Source: Alloalcanivorax xiamenensis
Lineage (GTDB): Bacteria; Pseudomonadota; Gammaproteobacteria; Pseudomonadales; Alcanivoracaceae
Assembly (NCBI RefSeq): GCF_009846745.1
Contig: NZ_AQPF01000001.1
Location: 124,001 to 188,000 of the forward strand
Reading direction: 5' to 3'
DNA length: 64,000 nt
The notes below the pieces were generated by a model, which searched no databases, was not told where the DNA came from, and saw only the letters and a list, made by a program, of their open reading frames with translations. A program made the position numbers and the translations under genes. This document shows, in pieces, positions 1 to 8,314 of the stretch; positions within the stretch are counted from its first letter, which is position 1, and each line of letters opens with the position of its first letter.

Positions 1-454
1 GGTTGCCCGCCACATAGGCGAAACGCTTGCCCTTGAGATCCTGCAGCGTATGAATGTCGGCATCCGCGGCGGTGAAGATACCGAACGAGGAAGGACGACC
101 AGCCACCACCCGAAGATCTTGCGGTCCCCAACGGCGGGTGGAGAAATCATGGATCCCTTCACTGGCGAAGAACGTCTCCGTGGCCAGGAAGCCAATGTCG
201 GCGCGCTTGCTCAGCACCGGTTGCAGACGACCAATGGAAGAGCCGGAAGGCTGGATACGGATACGGGTGCCGAATTTCTTGCCGAACGCATCGGCAATGG
301 CGGACGCTTCGGCGTAGCCGGCGGAACCCACGTCATAGGAGGACCAGGTCATGGATTTGGGCAGTTCCGCGGCGTTGGCGCCGGCGGTCAGGGCCAAACC
401 ACCCCCAATCATGATAGAGGCGAAAAATCGACGCAGGCGAGTCGATGAAGTCAT
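1..454 (-). CDS. TAXI-family TRAP transporter solute-binding protein (5' part)
   Basis: Only the first 151 codons lie in the window; the gene continues past base 1. The protein starts with a basic segment and a hydrophobic stretch ending in a signal-peptidase-type ANA-A site near residue 28. The mature part (SYDVGSAGYAEAS, IRIQPSGSSIGRLQPVLSKR, ADIGFLATE) is typical of TAXI periplasmic binding proteins, which feed small organic anions or amino acids to fused TRAP permeases. The ATG at 454 is preferred over the in-frame ATG at 460 because GGAG lies six bases before 454 but directly abuts 460. The IclR gene just upstream on the same strand is its probable regulator. The substrate cannot be read from this fragment. 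Confidence 0.85.
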   Translation of the reverse strand, partial: MTSSTRLRRFFASIMIGGGLALTAGANAAELPKSMTWSSYDVGSAGYAEASAIADAFGKKFGTRIRIQPSGSSIGRLQPVLSKRADIGFLATETFFASEGIHDFSTRRWGPQDLRVVAGRPSSFGIFTAADADIHTLQDLKGKRFAYVAGN

Positions 455-732
455 AAGCATCTCCGAGGATTGTTTTTTTGCGGCCGTCGTGGACGGCGTC
501 AAAATCGTGCGTGACGATTCAGGGGCATCCCGCCCGGCTCAGGAGGGCCATCCTCATACCGGAGAGAATTCCGGCATCGGCCCTTTGCGAAAACTAGTCG
601 GTCACTCCGGTTGGAGTCAATAAATTTTCCCAAATTCAAATAAAAAATTCTCGCATTTCAAGAAATGATCAGGAAACTGGTCACAAATGCGCCACAATAT
701 AAGCACTTATTTGTTTATCGGCCTGGTCAGCA

Positions 733-1524
733 TCATTCCTGCAAACGGGATATTTCGTTCCGGATCACGTCGATCACCATGCGTCGACGCTCGTCGCTCA
801 TCCGCGACACCACCGAGGCCACACTGACCGCCACGTCCTGACCGGAGCCGGGCACCCGGAACGCCACCCCCAAGGCCGCCACTTCCGGGATGATGCGGCC
901 ATTGTTGAAAGCAAAACCGTCGCGCCGGTATTCCAGCAGCCACTGGCGCACCTCCGACAAGGTGATGCCCGAATAGCGCTCGTAGCGATCTTGATTGAGC
1001 AGCAGCATGCGGTCGCCTTCCTCCACCGACAGGGAGGCCAGCAGCGAACAGGAACCGGCTCCGATCCCCAGCGGCCGACGGGCTCCGACCATCAGCGTGT
1101 TGGCACTGATCGGGTAGGTACCTTCGGAGAGGTCGATGCACACCGAGTCCCGATTGGAACGGATCGACAGGTAAGTGGACTCCTCGGTGCGTCGCGAGAT
1201 ATTTTTGAGCATCGGTCTCAGCCGTTGCCGCAGCTGCAGATCCGGCGCCACCGCCTGGGCGGATTCGGCGATATCGAGCAATTCGAAGCCCACATGATAA
1301 GTCTTCACATAGGGATCGAAGGTCAGCAACCCTTCGTGGGTGAGGGCGGTCAGCAACCGATGGGCGGTCGCGGTGTTCATTCCCACCTCCCGCGCAATGC
1401 GTGACAGCGTGCCGCCGGTGGGGAAAGTGCGCGCGACCGTACGCAACAACAACGATGCCTTGGCCAGAGTGGTGCTGGTGGCGGGCTTGGCCTTCTTGGC
1501 GGTGGTGGTTCGGACTGAGCTCAT
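733..1524 (-). CDS. IclR-family transcriptional regulator
   Basis: The protein has about 263 residues. An N-terminal winged helix-turn-helix (SRIAREVGMNTATAHRLLTA) is followed by an effector-binding domain with the IclR-type stretch GARRPLGIGAGSCSLLASL. Such proteins sense small carboxylates or aromatics and usually control an adjacent catabolic or uptake gene. The downstream TAXI solute-binding protein on the same strand is the obvious candidate target. An in-frame ATG at 1542 would add six residues. I chose 1524 because GGAG stands four bases before it, whereas 1542 has no clear ribosome binding site. An inverted repeat just upstream (1550-1579) may be its autoregulatory operator. Confidence 0.88.
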   Translation of the reverse strand: MSSVRTTTAKKAKPATSTTLAKASLLLRTVARTFPTGGTLSRIAREVGMNTATAHRLLTALTHEGLLTFDPYVKTYHVGFELLDIAESAQAVAPDLQLRQRLRPMLKNISRRTEESTYLSIRSNRDSVCIDLSEGTYPISANTLMVGARRPLGIGAGSCSLLASLSVEEGDRMLLLNQDRYERYSGITLSEVRQWLLEYRRDGFAFNNGRIIPEVAALGVAFRVPGSGQDVAVSVASVVSRMSDERRRMVIDVIRNEISRLQE

Positions 1525-1549
1525 GGGACTCCGCGGCGGCATATTTTCT

Positions 1550-1579
1550 CGTTATACGTGAATTTTATCTCGCATAACG
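1550..1579. promoter_or_regulatory. Inverted repeat upstream of IclR gene, possible operator
   Basis: CGTTATACG (1550-1558) faces CGCATAACG (1571-1579), an imperfect inverted repeat with 8 of 9 bases paired and half-site centres 21 bp (two helical turns) apart. It lies directly upstream of the IclR start codon, between two minus-strand regulator genes. The operator role is inferred from position and symmetry only. Confidence 0.45.
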
Positions 1580-1607
1580 ATAGCCATTACCCCGCGATCT
1601 GCCAAGC

Positions 1608-2312
1608 TCAGCCGTTCGACGCCTCCCTGACAGAGGCATCGAATGCCGTGAACAGCAGGTTCTCCGTGCTGTCGCCAACCCGGAATTCCGCCTTCATGGC
1701 ATCCAGATGGTCCAAAGCTTCTCCCCGCAAATAGGGCGCCTCCAGGCATACGATCTGGTAAATACCCTGGCGCAACAGCGCCCGATCCAGGCTCTCATTC
1801 TCGGCGGCGGCGGGGTTGAGGCCATGGGTCAGGCCCGGCCACGACATCGCCAGAACCCAGGTATTCACCATCAGGGCGCGCAGGTCCTCATCACTGGCTT
1901 CGATCAGACCGCTGGCCCGCAGTCCCTGATAAATATGCAGCCCGCGCTCCATGCCATCTTGCACGAACCTCGTGTATTCAGCGCGTAACTCCGGGTCTTG
2001 GTGGAGAAAATGCGGTAAATCCCGGTGCAGGAACCGGCCCTGCCACATCGACTCAAGAATCCCCTGCAGGTAATGCATCTTGTCCTGCCAGGTCAGTTCC
2101 CCCCGGGGGGGTGGCAACCATTCCCAGATCTGTTGGCGATAGCGCTCGAACAACGCCGCCACGATCGCCGTCTTGTTACGGAAGTGATAATACAGGTTGC
2201 CGGGACTGATCCCGAGGGCTTCAGCGATGTGGTTGGTGGTGACATTGCGCTCGCCATGGCGATTAAACAGGTCCAGGGCGGTGTCCAGAATGCGCGTCTT
2301 CGTGCCAGTCAT
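1608..2312 (-). CDS. laoR: TetR-family regulator, LaoR-like
   Basis: This 234-residue protein has an N-terminal TetR helix-turn-helix (TTNHIAEALGISPGNLYYHF) and a long ligand-binding C-terminal part. It is divergent from an aldehyde dehydrogenase, a Tat lipoprotein and a GMC oxidoreductase. This matches the laoABCR arrangement of Pseudomonas aeruginosa (PA0364-PA0367), where LaoR represses long-chain alcohol oxidation genes. An upstream TTG at 2327 is possible; the ATG at 2312 gives the usual TetR start (MTGTKTRILDTALDLF). The perfect palindrome at 2355-2370 in the divergent promoter is its probable operator. The TetR family call is firm; the LaoR assignment rests on synteny. Confidence 0.85.
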   Translation of the reverse strand: MTGTKTRILDTALDLFNRHGERNVTTNHIAEALGISPGNLYYHFRNKTAIVAALFERYRQQIWEWLPPPRGELTWQDKMHYLQGILESMWQGRFLHRDLPHFLHQDPELRAEYTRFVQDGMERGLHIYQGLRASGLIEASDEDLRALMVNTWVLAMSWPGLTHGLNPAAAENESLDRALLRQGIYQIVCLEAPYLRGEALDHLDAMKAEFRVGDSTENLLFTAFDASVREASNG

Positions 2313-2354
2313 ACGGGGCCAATCCAATCAAAGGGGAAACACGGGGTTGACCTC

Positions 2355-2370
2355 TAGAGTAATTACTCTA
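2355..2370. promoter_or_regulatory. Perfect 16-bp palindrome between laoR and laoC, probable LaoR operator
   Basis: TAGAGTAATTACTCTA is a perfect palindrome in the 98-bp divergent intergenic region between the TetR gene and the aldehyde dehydrogenase. A TTGACC -35-like element lies at 2347-2352, immediately before it. A repressor bound here would block transcription towards laoC and probably its own gene. TetR proteins typically bind palindromes of this size. The function is inferred. Confidence 0.7.
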
Positions 2371-2410
2371 AAAATCCCAATCAGTCCAATAACAATCCAA
2401 GAGGTGCATT

Positions 2411-3853
2411 ATGGTCGCGGAAATCAAGGAGCTCAAAACCGATCAGGCGCAGATAACGCGCATGAACACCTTGTTCGAAGCCCAGCGGACCGCTTTCCGC
2501 CGTCAGCCCTATCCATCCGTGGAAGAGCGCCGTCAGGCCATCCTGCGCCTCAAACCCATGCTGTTGGATCACCAGGATGAAATCATCGAAGCGCTGCGCC
2601 AGGATTTCGGCAACCGCGCCGCCGATGAAACCAAGCTGGCGGAGTTGCTCACCAGCGTCGAGGGGATCAAGTACCACGCCAAGAAAGTCGCCAAATGGAT
2701 GAAACCCAGCCGCCGCAAGGTCGGCGCGCCGCAATGGCCGGGCAAGGCCTGGGTGGAATATCAGCCGGTGGGTGTGGTCGGTGTGATCGTGCCCTGGAAT
2801 TACCCCGTGTATCTGGCCATCGGCCCTCTGCTGGCGGCGCTGGCGGCAGGCAACCGGGTGATGATCAAGATGAGCGAATCCACCCCGGCCACCGGTGCTC
2901 TGCTGCAACGACTGATCGCCGACACCTTCCCGGAAGATCAAGTGGCGGTGGTCAACGGCGAAGTGGACGTGGCGGCGGCGTTTTCCGCGTTGCCATTCGA
3001 TCATCTGCTGTTCACCGGCTCCACTTCCGTGGGCCGGCACATCCTGCGCGCCGCCGCGGAAAATCTGACACCGGTGACGTTGGAGCTGGGCGGCAAGAGC
3101 CCCTGCATCATCGGTGAGGATTTCCCGATGAACGAAGCGGTGGAGCGTATCGCCTTTGGTAAATGCCTGAACAGCGGCCAGACTTGTGTGGCGCCGGACT
3201 ATATTCTTTGCCCCGAGCAGCGGGTGGAGGAATTCGTTGAACAGTGGCGCGCGCAGATCGGCAAGCTGTATCCGACCATGGCGGAAAACCCGGACTACAC
3301 CAGCATCATCAACGATCGCCAGTACCAGCGCCTGCAGGGTTACCTGCGCGACGCGGAAGAGAAAGGCGCCCGTATCATCGGCATCAACCCCGCCAATGAG
3401 GATCTCGGCGACAGCCGCAAGCTGCCGCACACTCTGGTGCTGAACATCACCGACGACATGAAAATCGCCCAGGACGAAATCTTCGGCCCCTTGATGCTGG
3501 TGATTCCGTACAAGGGACTTGATCAGGCCCTGGACTACGTCAATGACCGTCCCCGTCCACTGGCGTTGTACTACTTCGACTGGAACAGCGGCAACGCGCA
3601 ATACGTGCTGCGCAACACTCACGCCGGCGGCGTCTGCATCAATGACACCGTCAGTCACGTGGGCGTGGATGACATGCCGTTCGGCGGGGTCGGCCCTTCA
3701 GGCATGGGGCACTACCATGGCCACGAAGGCTTCCTGACCTTCTCCAAGGCCAAAGGGGTCTATCGCAAGGGCAAGTTCAACGGCACCAAGCATATCCTGC
3801 CGCCCTACGGCCGGGGCATGCACCGTTTCATCTATAAATACCTGCTCAAGTAA
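2411..3853 (+). CDS. laoC: Long-chain/coniferyl-type aldehyde dehydrogenase, LaoC-like
   Basis: This 480-residue NAD(P)-dependent aldehyde dehydrogenase is of the coniferyl aldehyde dehydrogenase (CalB-like) type. The cofactor-binding segment GVVGVIVPWNYPVYLAIGP is followed by the catalytic general base Glu225 in LELGGKSP and the nucleophile Cys259 in NSGQTCVAPDY. The start has a clear AAGAGGTG ribosome binding site. By comparison with the lao system it should oxidise the fatty aldehyde made by the GMC enzyme to the fatty acid. The C-terminus carries basic residues and a YKYLLK end, which may help membrane association, although no transmembrane segment is evident. It is the first gene of a three-gene plus-strand cluster. 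Confidence 0.9.
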   Translation: MVAEIKELKTDQAQITRMNTLFEAQRTAFRRQPYPSVEERRQAILRLKPMLLDHQDEIIEALRQDFGNRAADETKLAELLTSVEGIKYHAKKVAKWMKPSRRKVGAPQWPGKAWVEYQPVGVVGVIVPWNYPVYLAIGPLLAALAAGNRVMIKMSESTPATGALLQRLIADTFPEDQVAVVNGEVDVAAAFSALPFDHLLFTGSTSVGRHILRAAAENLTPVTLELGGKSPCIIGEDFPMNEAVERIAFGKCLNSGQTCVAPDYILCPEQRVEEFVEQWRAQIGKLYPTMAENPDYTSIINDRQYQRLQGYLRDAEEKGARIIGINPANEDLGDSRKLPHTLVLNITDDMKIAQDEIFGPLMLVIPYKGLDQALDYVNDRPRPLALYYFDWNSGNAQYVLRNTHAGGVCINDTVSHVGVDDMPFGGVGPSGMGHYHGHEGFLTFSKAKGVYRKGKFNGTKHILPPYGRGMHRFIYKYLLK

Positions 3854-3859
3854 CGGCTC

Positions 3860-3889
3860 GGCGGGCGTGACTTTTCAGTGACGCCCGCC
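3860..3889 (+). other. Intergenic hairpin between laoC and laoB
   Basis: GGCGGGCGT (3860-3868) pairs with ACGCCCGCC (3881-3889) around a 12-base loop. No run of T follows, so it is not a standard terminator. It may act as partial attenuation or as an mRNA-stabilising element that sets unequal expression inside the operon. Confidence 0.45.
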
Positions 3890-3932
3890 CGCGATAACAA
3901 GCACAACAACACAACCAGGATGGAAACCGGGA

Positions 3933-4454
3933 ATGGATCGTCGCGACTTTCTCAAACTCAGCGCCGGTGCCAGTGTCATGCTGACGGCGGGATCAAGTCT
4001 GGCCCTGTTGACCGGCTGCAGCCGTAACGACGGGCCGGCACACGGCTACCGCCACCTGCGCTCCCAGGACATCACCCTGCTCAGACCGCTGGCCCGGGTC
4101 TTGCTGGCACCAGCCCTGACGGCGGCGGAGGCCACCGCCGATCAGGCGCTGATGGCCTTTGATGATCTTCTTGACGGCGGCATGCCCGGCACCCGCGGTG
4201 CCGTATTCGAATTGCTGGATTTGTTGCAGTTGGCCCCCGGACGCTGGTACCTCACGGGCACCTGGAAGCACTTCGCCGAACAAACCGAAGAGCAGCTCCG
4301 CGCCACCCTGGATCATTGGTCACGCAGTGAAAGCGAGCTGCCGCGGGCCGCGTTCCAGGGTCTCACCAAACCGATCCATATGGGCTGGTACGTCAAACCG
4401 GATGCCGCGCGCACCACCGGGTACCCCGGCCCGCCGAAGAAGATTGTCATGTGA
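3933..4454 (+). CDS. laoB: Tat-exported lipoprotein, LaoB-like oxidoreductase partner
   Basis: The 173-residue protein begins with a twin-arginine signal (RRDFLKLS) running into a hydrophobic segment that ends LLTGC, a lipobox with Cys at about residue 29. It is therefore probably exported folded by Tat and lipid-anchored. The rest has a Leu-rich helical region and a C-terminal HMGWYVKP segment, resembling the small subunit (subunit 3 type) that accompanies membrane-bound GMC dehydrogenases. It sits between the aldehyde dehydrogenase and the GMC oxidoreductase, as PA0365 (laoB) does. No catalytic residues are recognisable; its inferred role is anchoring or chaperoning LaoA. Confidence 0.8.
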   Translation: MDRRDFLKLSAGASVMLTAGSSLALLTGCSRNDGPAHGYRHLRSQDITLLRPLARVLLAPALTAAEATADQALMAFDDLLDGGMPGTRGAVFELLDLLQLAPGRWYLTGTWKHFAEQTEEQLRATLDHWSRSESELPRAAFQGLTKPIHMGWYVKPDAARTTGYPGPPKKIVM

Positions 4455-4509
4455 ACAGGCCCCAAACCACCGCACCCAGCTGAAAACAAAAAAGCATATA
4501 GGTATCGCC

Positions 4510-6126
4510 ATGCAGGATTTATCCACCTTGCCGATCAGCGGCATCAAGGATCTCTGGAAAACCGGTATCGCCGAAGGCTGGCACGCCCTGGATGGCCAGA
4601 CCATCACCGAAAACCGCACCCTGGAAGCCGACGTGATCATCGTCGGCACCGGTGCCGGCGGCGGCGTCAGCGCGGAGGTGCTCACCCAGCACGGCCTCAC
4701 CGTTATCCTGTTGGAAGCCGGCCAGTTACGCAGTTCCGACGACTTTATTCTTGATGAGGGCAAGGCCTACCACGACCTCTATCAAGAAGGCGCCATGCGT
4801 GCCACCAAGGATGCCGGCATGACCATCCTGCAAGGTCGCACCGTGGGCGGCACCACCGTGGTCAACTGGACCAGCAGTTTCCGCACGCCACGCCAGACAC
4901 TGGACTATTGGCGGGACCGGTTCGGTGTTACCGAGCTGGACCGGGAAGCGCTCAATCCCTGGTTCGAAAGGATGGAACAGCGCCTCAACATCAGCAAATG
5001 GGCGATGCCTCCGAACGCCAATAACGCCGTCATCAAGAAGGGATGCGAAAAACTGGGATGGCACTGGGGCATCATCCCGCGCAATGTAAGCGGCTGCTGG
5101 AATATCGGTTACTGCGGCATGGGCTGTCCCACCGATGCCAAGCAATCCATGCTGGTCACCACCCTGCCAGCGGCCATGAAGGAAGGCGCCACCTTGCTCC
5201 ACAGCACCCGCGCCGAACGCCTGCTGATGGAGGGCGACAAGGTCGTGGGGGTGGAAGCGCGGCCCTTGAATAAGGACAAGGAGCCCACCGGCGCCACCCT
5301 CACGCTGAAAGCGCGGGCCGTGGTGGTCTCCGGCGGCGGTATTCAAAGCCCGGCACTGTTGTTGCGCTCGGATGCTCCGGATCCGGAAAAACGGATCGGC
5401 AAGCGCACCTTCCTGCACCCCACCAGCTTTACTTTCGGTCGTTACGAAGAGGAAGTGGCGCCCTACTATGGCGCGCCACAATCACTGTATTCCGACGAGT
5501 TTGTCTTCAAATACGGCGTAGACGGCCCCGGCGGCTACAAGCTGGAGATGATGCCGCTGCACCCGGGCCTGGCCGGTGCCCTGATCGGTGGCATCGGTGA
5601 TCAGGCCAGGCAAGAGATCGCCGGTTTGCCCCATCTGGCGGCCTCCATCGCGCTGGTGCGCGACGGCTTCCATGAAAACAGCGAAGGCGGTTCGGTGGAG
5701 TTACGCGACAATGGCGAACCCGTGCTGGACTACCCGGTGAACGCGTACCTGCTGGAAGCAGTGAAACGATCTCATCTGACCCAGGTGGAAATGCAATTCG
5801 CCGCCGGTGCCAAGACGGTCCGGCCCGGCCATTCCCACGCGCCACACTACCGCGACTGGGATGAGGCCCGGCAGGGCATGGAAACCCTGGAATACGCGCC
5901 CTTTATCACCGCCCTGGGCAGCGCCCACGTGATGGGCGGGTGCGCCATGGGCAGTGATGAGAAATACTGTCTGGTCAACAGCGATGGCGGCTACAAGTAC
6001 CTGGACAATCTGTATGTCATCGACGGCTCGGTGTTCCCCACCAGTCTCGGGGTGAACCCACAGCTCACCATCTACGGCATCAGTGCGCGCAACGCCACCG
6101 CCCTGGCGGAAAAGCTCGGCGCCTGA
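4510..6126 (+). CDS. laoA: GMC-family long-chain alcohol oxidoreductase, LaoA-like
   Basis: This 538-residue flavoprotein has the FAD-binding GTGAGGG motif near residue 47 with the following acidic residue in LLEAG. The GMC signature region is LQGRTVGGTTVVNW. The C-terminal active-site block contains HVMGGCAMGS and IDGSVFPTSLGVNPQLT. A Cys-rich segment (CWNIGYCGMGCPTDAKQ) near residue 200 is typical of membrane-associated alcohol dehydrogenases of this family. The start at 4510 follows the laoB stop by 55 bases; the open frame extends further upstream inside laoB, but the N-terminus MQDLSTLPISGIKDLW fits the family. The predicted reaction is long-chain alcohol to aldehyde, with electrons passed to the respiratory chain. 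Confidence 0.87.
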   Translation: MQDLSTLPISGIKDLWKTGIAEGWHALDGQTITENRTLEADVIIVGTGAGGGVSAEVLTQHGLTVILLEAGQLRSSDDFILDEGKAYHDLYQEGAMRATKDAGMTILQGRTVGGTTVVNWTSSFRTPRQTLDYWRDRFGVTELDREALNPWFERMEQRLNISKWAMPPNANNAVIKKGCEKLGWHWGIIPRNVSGCWNIGYCGMGCPTDAKQSMLVTTLPAAMKEGATLLHSTRAERLLMEGDKVVGVEARPLNKDKEPTGATLTLKARAVVVSGGGIQSPALLLRSDAPDPEKRIGKRTFLHPTSFTFGRYEEEVAPYYGAPQSLYSDEFVFKYGVDGPGGYKLEMMPLHPGLAGALIGGIGDQARQEIAGLPHLAASIALVRDGFHENSEGGSVELRDNGEPVLDYPVNAYLLEAVKRSHLTQVEMQFAAGAKTVRPGHSHAPHYRDWDEARQGMETLEYAPFITALGSAHVMGGCAMGSDEKYCLVNSDGGYKYLDNLYVIDGSVFPTSLGVNPQLTIYGISARNATALAEKLGA

Positions 6127-6149
6127 AGGCATCAACCGCCGCGGGTCGC

Positions 6150-6518
6150 TCAGGTGCCGCGTGATCGCGCGGCACTTTCCTCCAGCTTCCGCTGCTCCCG
6201 CGCCAGCAGATCACGCACCTCCGACAGCTCCGCCAGGCGCCGCTCCACGGCTTCCCGTTTTTCCGCCATCAACGCCGCCCCCCGGGCACAATCGATGCGA
6301 TCATCACGTAGCGCGTCCAGCACCTCGCGAATTTCCTTGAGGGAGAACCCCAACCCTTTCAGTTGCCTCACCATGGCCACCCGCTCCACCGCCGGTTCCG
6401 GGTAATCGCGGTAGTTGTTACCACGGCGGTCCACTTCCCGCAGCAGCCCTTGTTTCTCGTAATAACGCAGGGTGTGGCGACTCACTCCGGTTCTTTGTTC
6501 CAGTTCCGCGATGCGCAC
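6150..6518 (-). CDS. MerR-family transcriptional regulator
   Basis: This 122-residue protein has an N-terminal MerR winged helix (AELEQRTGVSRHTLRYYEKQGLL) and a C-terminal coiled coil (residues about 75-115). There is no C-terminal Cys cluster of metal sensors and only one Cys (in IDCARGA), so an organic or redox signal is more likely than a metal. The start is GTG at 6518, supported by GGGAGG nine bases upstream. It is divergent from an epimerase-like gene whose promoter has the long spacer and central dyad typical of MerR control (6537-6568). Confidence 0.88.
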   Translation of the reverse strand: MRIAELEQRTGVSRHTLRYYEKQGLLREVDRRGNNYRDYPEPAVERVAMVRQLKGLGFSLKEIREVLDALRDDRIDCARGAALMAEKREAVERRLAELSEVRDLLAREQRKLEESAARSRGT

Positions 6519-6536
6519 CTTTTCCTCCCACCAGTA

Positions 6537-6568
6537 TTGACCTTAGAGCATACTCTACACTTTACAGT
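6537..6568 (+). promoter_or_regulatory. MerR-type promoter with dyad in an over-long spacer
   Basis: A TTGACC -35 box (6537-6542) is followed by the dyad TAGAG-CATA-CTCTA (6544-6557) and a weak -10 (TTACAG or TACAGT) at 6562-6568. This gives a 19-20 bp spacer instead of 17. This geometry is diagnostic of MerR-activated promoters, where the regulator untwists the spacer. It faces the epimerase-like gene at 6598. Confidence 0.75.
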
Positions 6569-6597
6569 GGCGGGCCACTCATCAGGGAGAACCCGTC

Positions 6598-7641
6598 ATG
6601 ACGCTACTGATCACCGGCGCCACCGGCTTTATCGGCCGGCACCTGTGCGCCCGGCTAACTGCCCGGAGACAGCCCGTGCTGGCGCTGATGCGCCGCCCGC
6701 AAGCGCTCGAGGAGCTCCAAGCCACCGTGGACCGGCTCGGAGGAAACAGCCACTACCTGGACGCTCTGCCGGGGGACCTGAACGCCCCTGATCTTGGTCT
6801 CGCCGGCAGCCCGCCGTCGCTGGACGCGGTGGTGCATCTGGGCGCCCGTTTCGGTTGGCGGTTACCCGCGGAAGCCGCGCGCCGAACCAACGTTTCCGGC
6901 AGCCTGGCGGTGGCGCGGCTGGCACGGCGGCAGCAATGCCGGCTGGTCTTCATCAGCGGCTTCATGCTGGACAACCAACGCCACCTGAAACGCCTGGGAC
7001 TTAACGGAGAAGATCCGGCGACCATCGACTGGCAACGGGTATACCGTCGTGCCGGAGCCTATGAAGCCAGCAAAATAGAAGCGGCGATCACGGTACGCTG
7101 GCAACTGCGCAACCAGGATTGGGTGGAAGTACAACCCGCCACGGTGGCGGGTCATAGCCGCAATGGTGATCTGGACCCGGCGCAACCCCTGCACGCCCTG
7201 ATCGACAATTTGGCCCGGGGGCGGCTGGCGATGGTCCCCGGCGGCCCCGAACACTGGCTGCCATTGATTCCGGTGGATACCCTGGCCGAGATCATCGACC
7301 ACGCCATCCAGGATCCGGCGCCGCCACGGCGAATCCTAGGGCTGGATCCGGATACGCCGAACCTGAAACCGATGCTGGCTTTGATCGCGGAAACTCTGGG
7401 ATGCCGTTCTCCCAGGCTCCATCTTCCCATTCCGCTGCTCGCTCATCTGCTGCGGCTGCCCGCTCTGGCCCGATTCGCCAACACCGAACCCGAGGCGCTC
7501 CATTTCATTCAACCAGAGCGGTTCGACCTCAGTGCCACCATGCCCTTCCTGGAGCGCACCGGCATACGGCTCCCGCCCATGCCGCGAGTACTCCGGGCCA
7601 GTGCCGGTCACTATCTGGAAAGTCACGGACACGCACGGTAA
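6598..7641 (+). CDS. NAD(P)-dependent epimerase/dehydratase-like extended SDR
   Basis: This 347-residue extended short-chain dehydrogenase starts with the Rossmann motif TGATGFIGRHL. The canonical YxxxK is present as YEASK at roughly residue 156. The C-terminal half is variable and substrate-specific. GGGAGA lies seven bases before the ATG. It is expressed from a MerR-type promoter and read divergently from the MerR gene, so it probably responds to the signal sensed there. The substrate is unknown; related proteins act on sugar nucleotides, flavonoids or sterol-like ketones. Confidence 0.82.
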   Translation: MTLLITGATGFIGRHLCARLTARRQPVLALMRRPQALEELQATVDRLGGNSHYLDALPGDLNAPDLGLAGSPPSLDAVVHLGARFGWRLPAEAARRTNVSGSLAVARLARRQQCRLVFISGFMLDNQRHLKRLGLNGEDPATIDWQRVYRRAGAYEASKIEAAITVRWQLRNQDWVEVQPATVAGHSRNGDLDPAQPLHALIDNLARGRLAMVPGGPEHWLPLIPVDTLAEIIDHAIQDPAPPRRILGLDPDTPNLKPMLALIAETLGCRSPRLHLPIPLLAHLLRLPALARFANTEPEALHFIQPERFDLSATMPFLERTGIRLPPMPRVLRASAGHYLESHGHAR

Positions 7642-7727
7642 AAAACGGCAAGGTTCCGGGTAATGTGCGTGCGCGCATGGATCGCGTTATGCTTGGCGCC
7701 CCATTTCAAGGACAAAGCGAGCCGAAC

Positions 7728-8222
7728 ATGACCAATCGCGTTGTTTACCCGGGCACCTTCGACCCCATTACCAACGGCCATAAAGACCTTATCGAACGGG
7801 CCGCCGACATGTTCGATGAAGTGATCGTAGCGGTGGCCGCCAGTGAAAAGAAACGTCCGCTGTTTACTCTGGAAGAGCGCGTCGCGCTGGTGGAAGAGTG
7901 CGTTCACGACCGCGACAACGTCAGAGTGGTGGGTTTTTCCCAGTTGCTGGCCCACTTCTGTCAGAACCAGAACGCCAACATTCTGCTGCGAGGCCTGCGC
8001 GCGGTCAGTGACTTCGAATACGAATTTCAGCTCGCCAACATGAATCGCAAGCTGGCACCGGAACTGGAAACCGTGTTCCTCACCCCGGCTGAGCATCTGT
8101 CCTTTATTTCCAGCTCCCTGGTTCGGGAGATCGCGCTGCTCGATGGCGATGTTCGGGAATTCGTACCAGACAACGTGGCCATCGCGCTGGAACGCCGCAA
8201 GAAAGAACTGGCCGGCGAGTAA
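7728..8222 (+). CDS. coaD: Phosphopantetheine adenylyltransferase
   Basis: The 164-residue cytoplasmic enzyme catalyses the penultimate step of coenzyme A synthesis, joining AMP to 4'-phosphopantetheine. The nucleotidyl-transferase signature TxGH appears in GTFDPITNGH, and the second motif ISSSLVRE lies near residue 127. The length equals the usual family size. The start at 7728 gives the canonical MTNRVVYPGTFDP; the open frame extends further upstream but those codons overlap the previous gene. Confidence 0.97.
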   Translation: MTNRVVYPGTFDPITNGHKDLIERAADMFDEVIVAVAASEKKRPLFTLEERVALVEECVHDRDNVRVVGFSQLLAHFCQNQNANILLRGLRAVSDFEYEFQLANMNRKLAPELETVFLTPAEHLSFISSSLVREIALLDGDVREFVPDNVAIALERRKKELAGE

Positions 8223-8314
8223 CCACCGCCAGCCCGCTCGCTGGTGAAGACTCGTTGGTGCTCGTTGATGAAGCGAAGAACCCGCCGGTACGGATTGAAT
8301 CAGGAGCTTCCCTT

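Noticed and set aside
2381..3658. A 425-codon minus-strand open frame across laoC
   Set aside because: It is antisense to an aldehyde dehydrogenase with intact catalytic residues.
4159..4509. N-terminal extension of LaoA
   Set aside because: The frame overlaps laoB in another frame and gives an Arg/Pro/Ser-rich translation with no homology.
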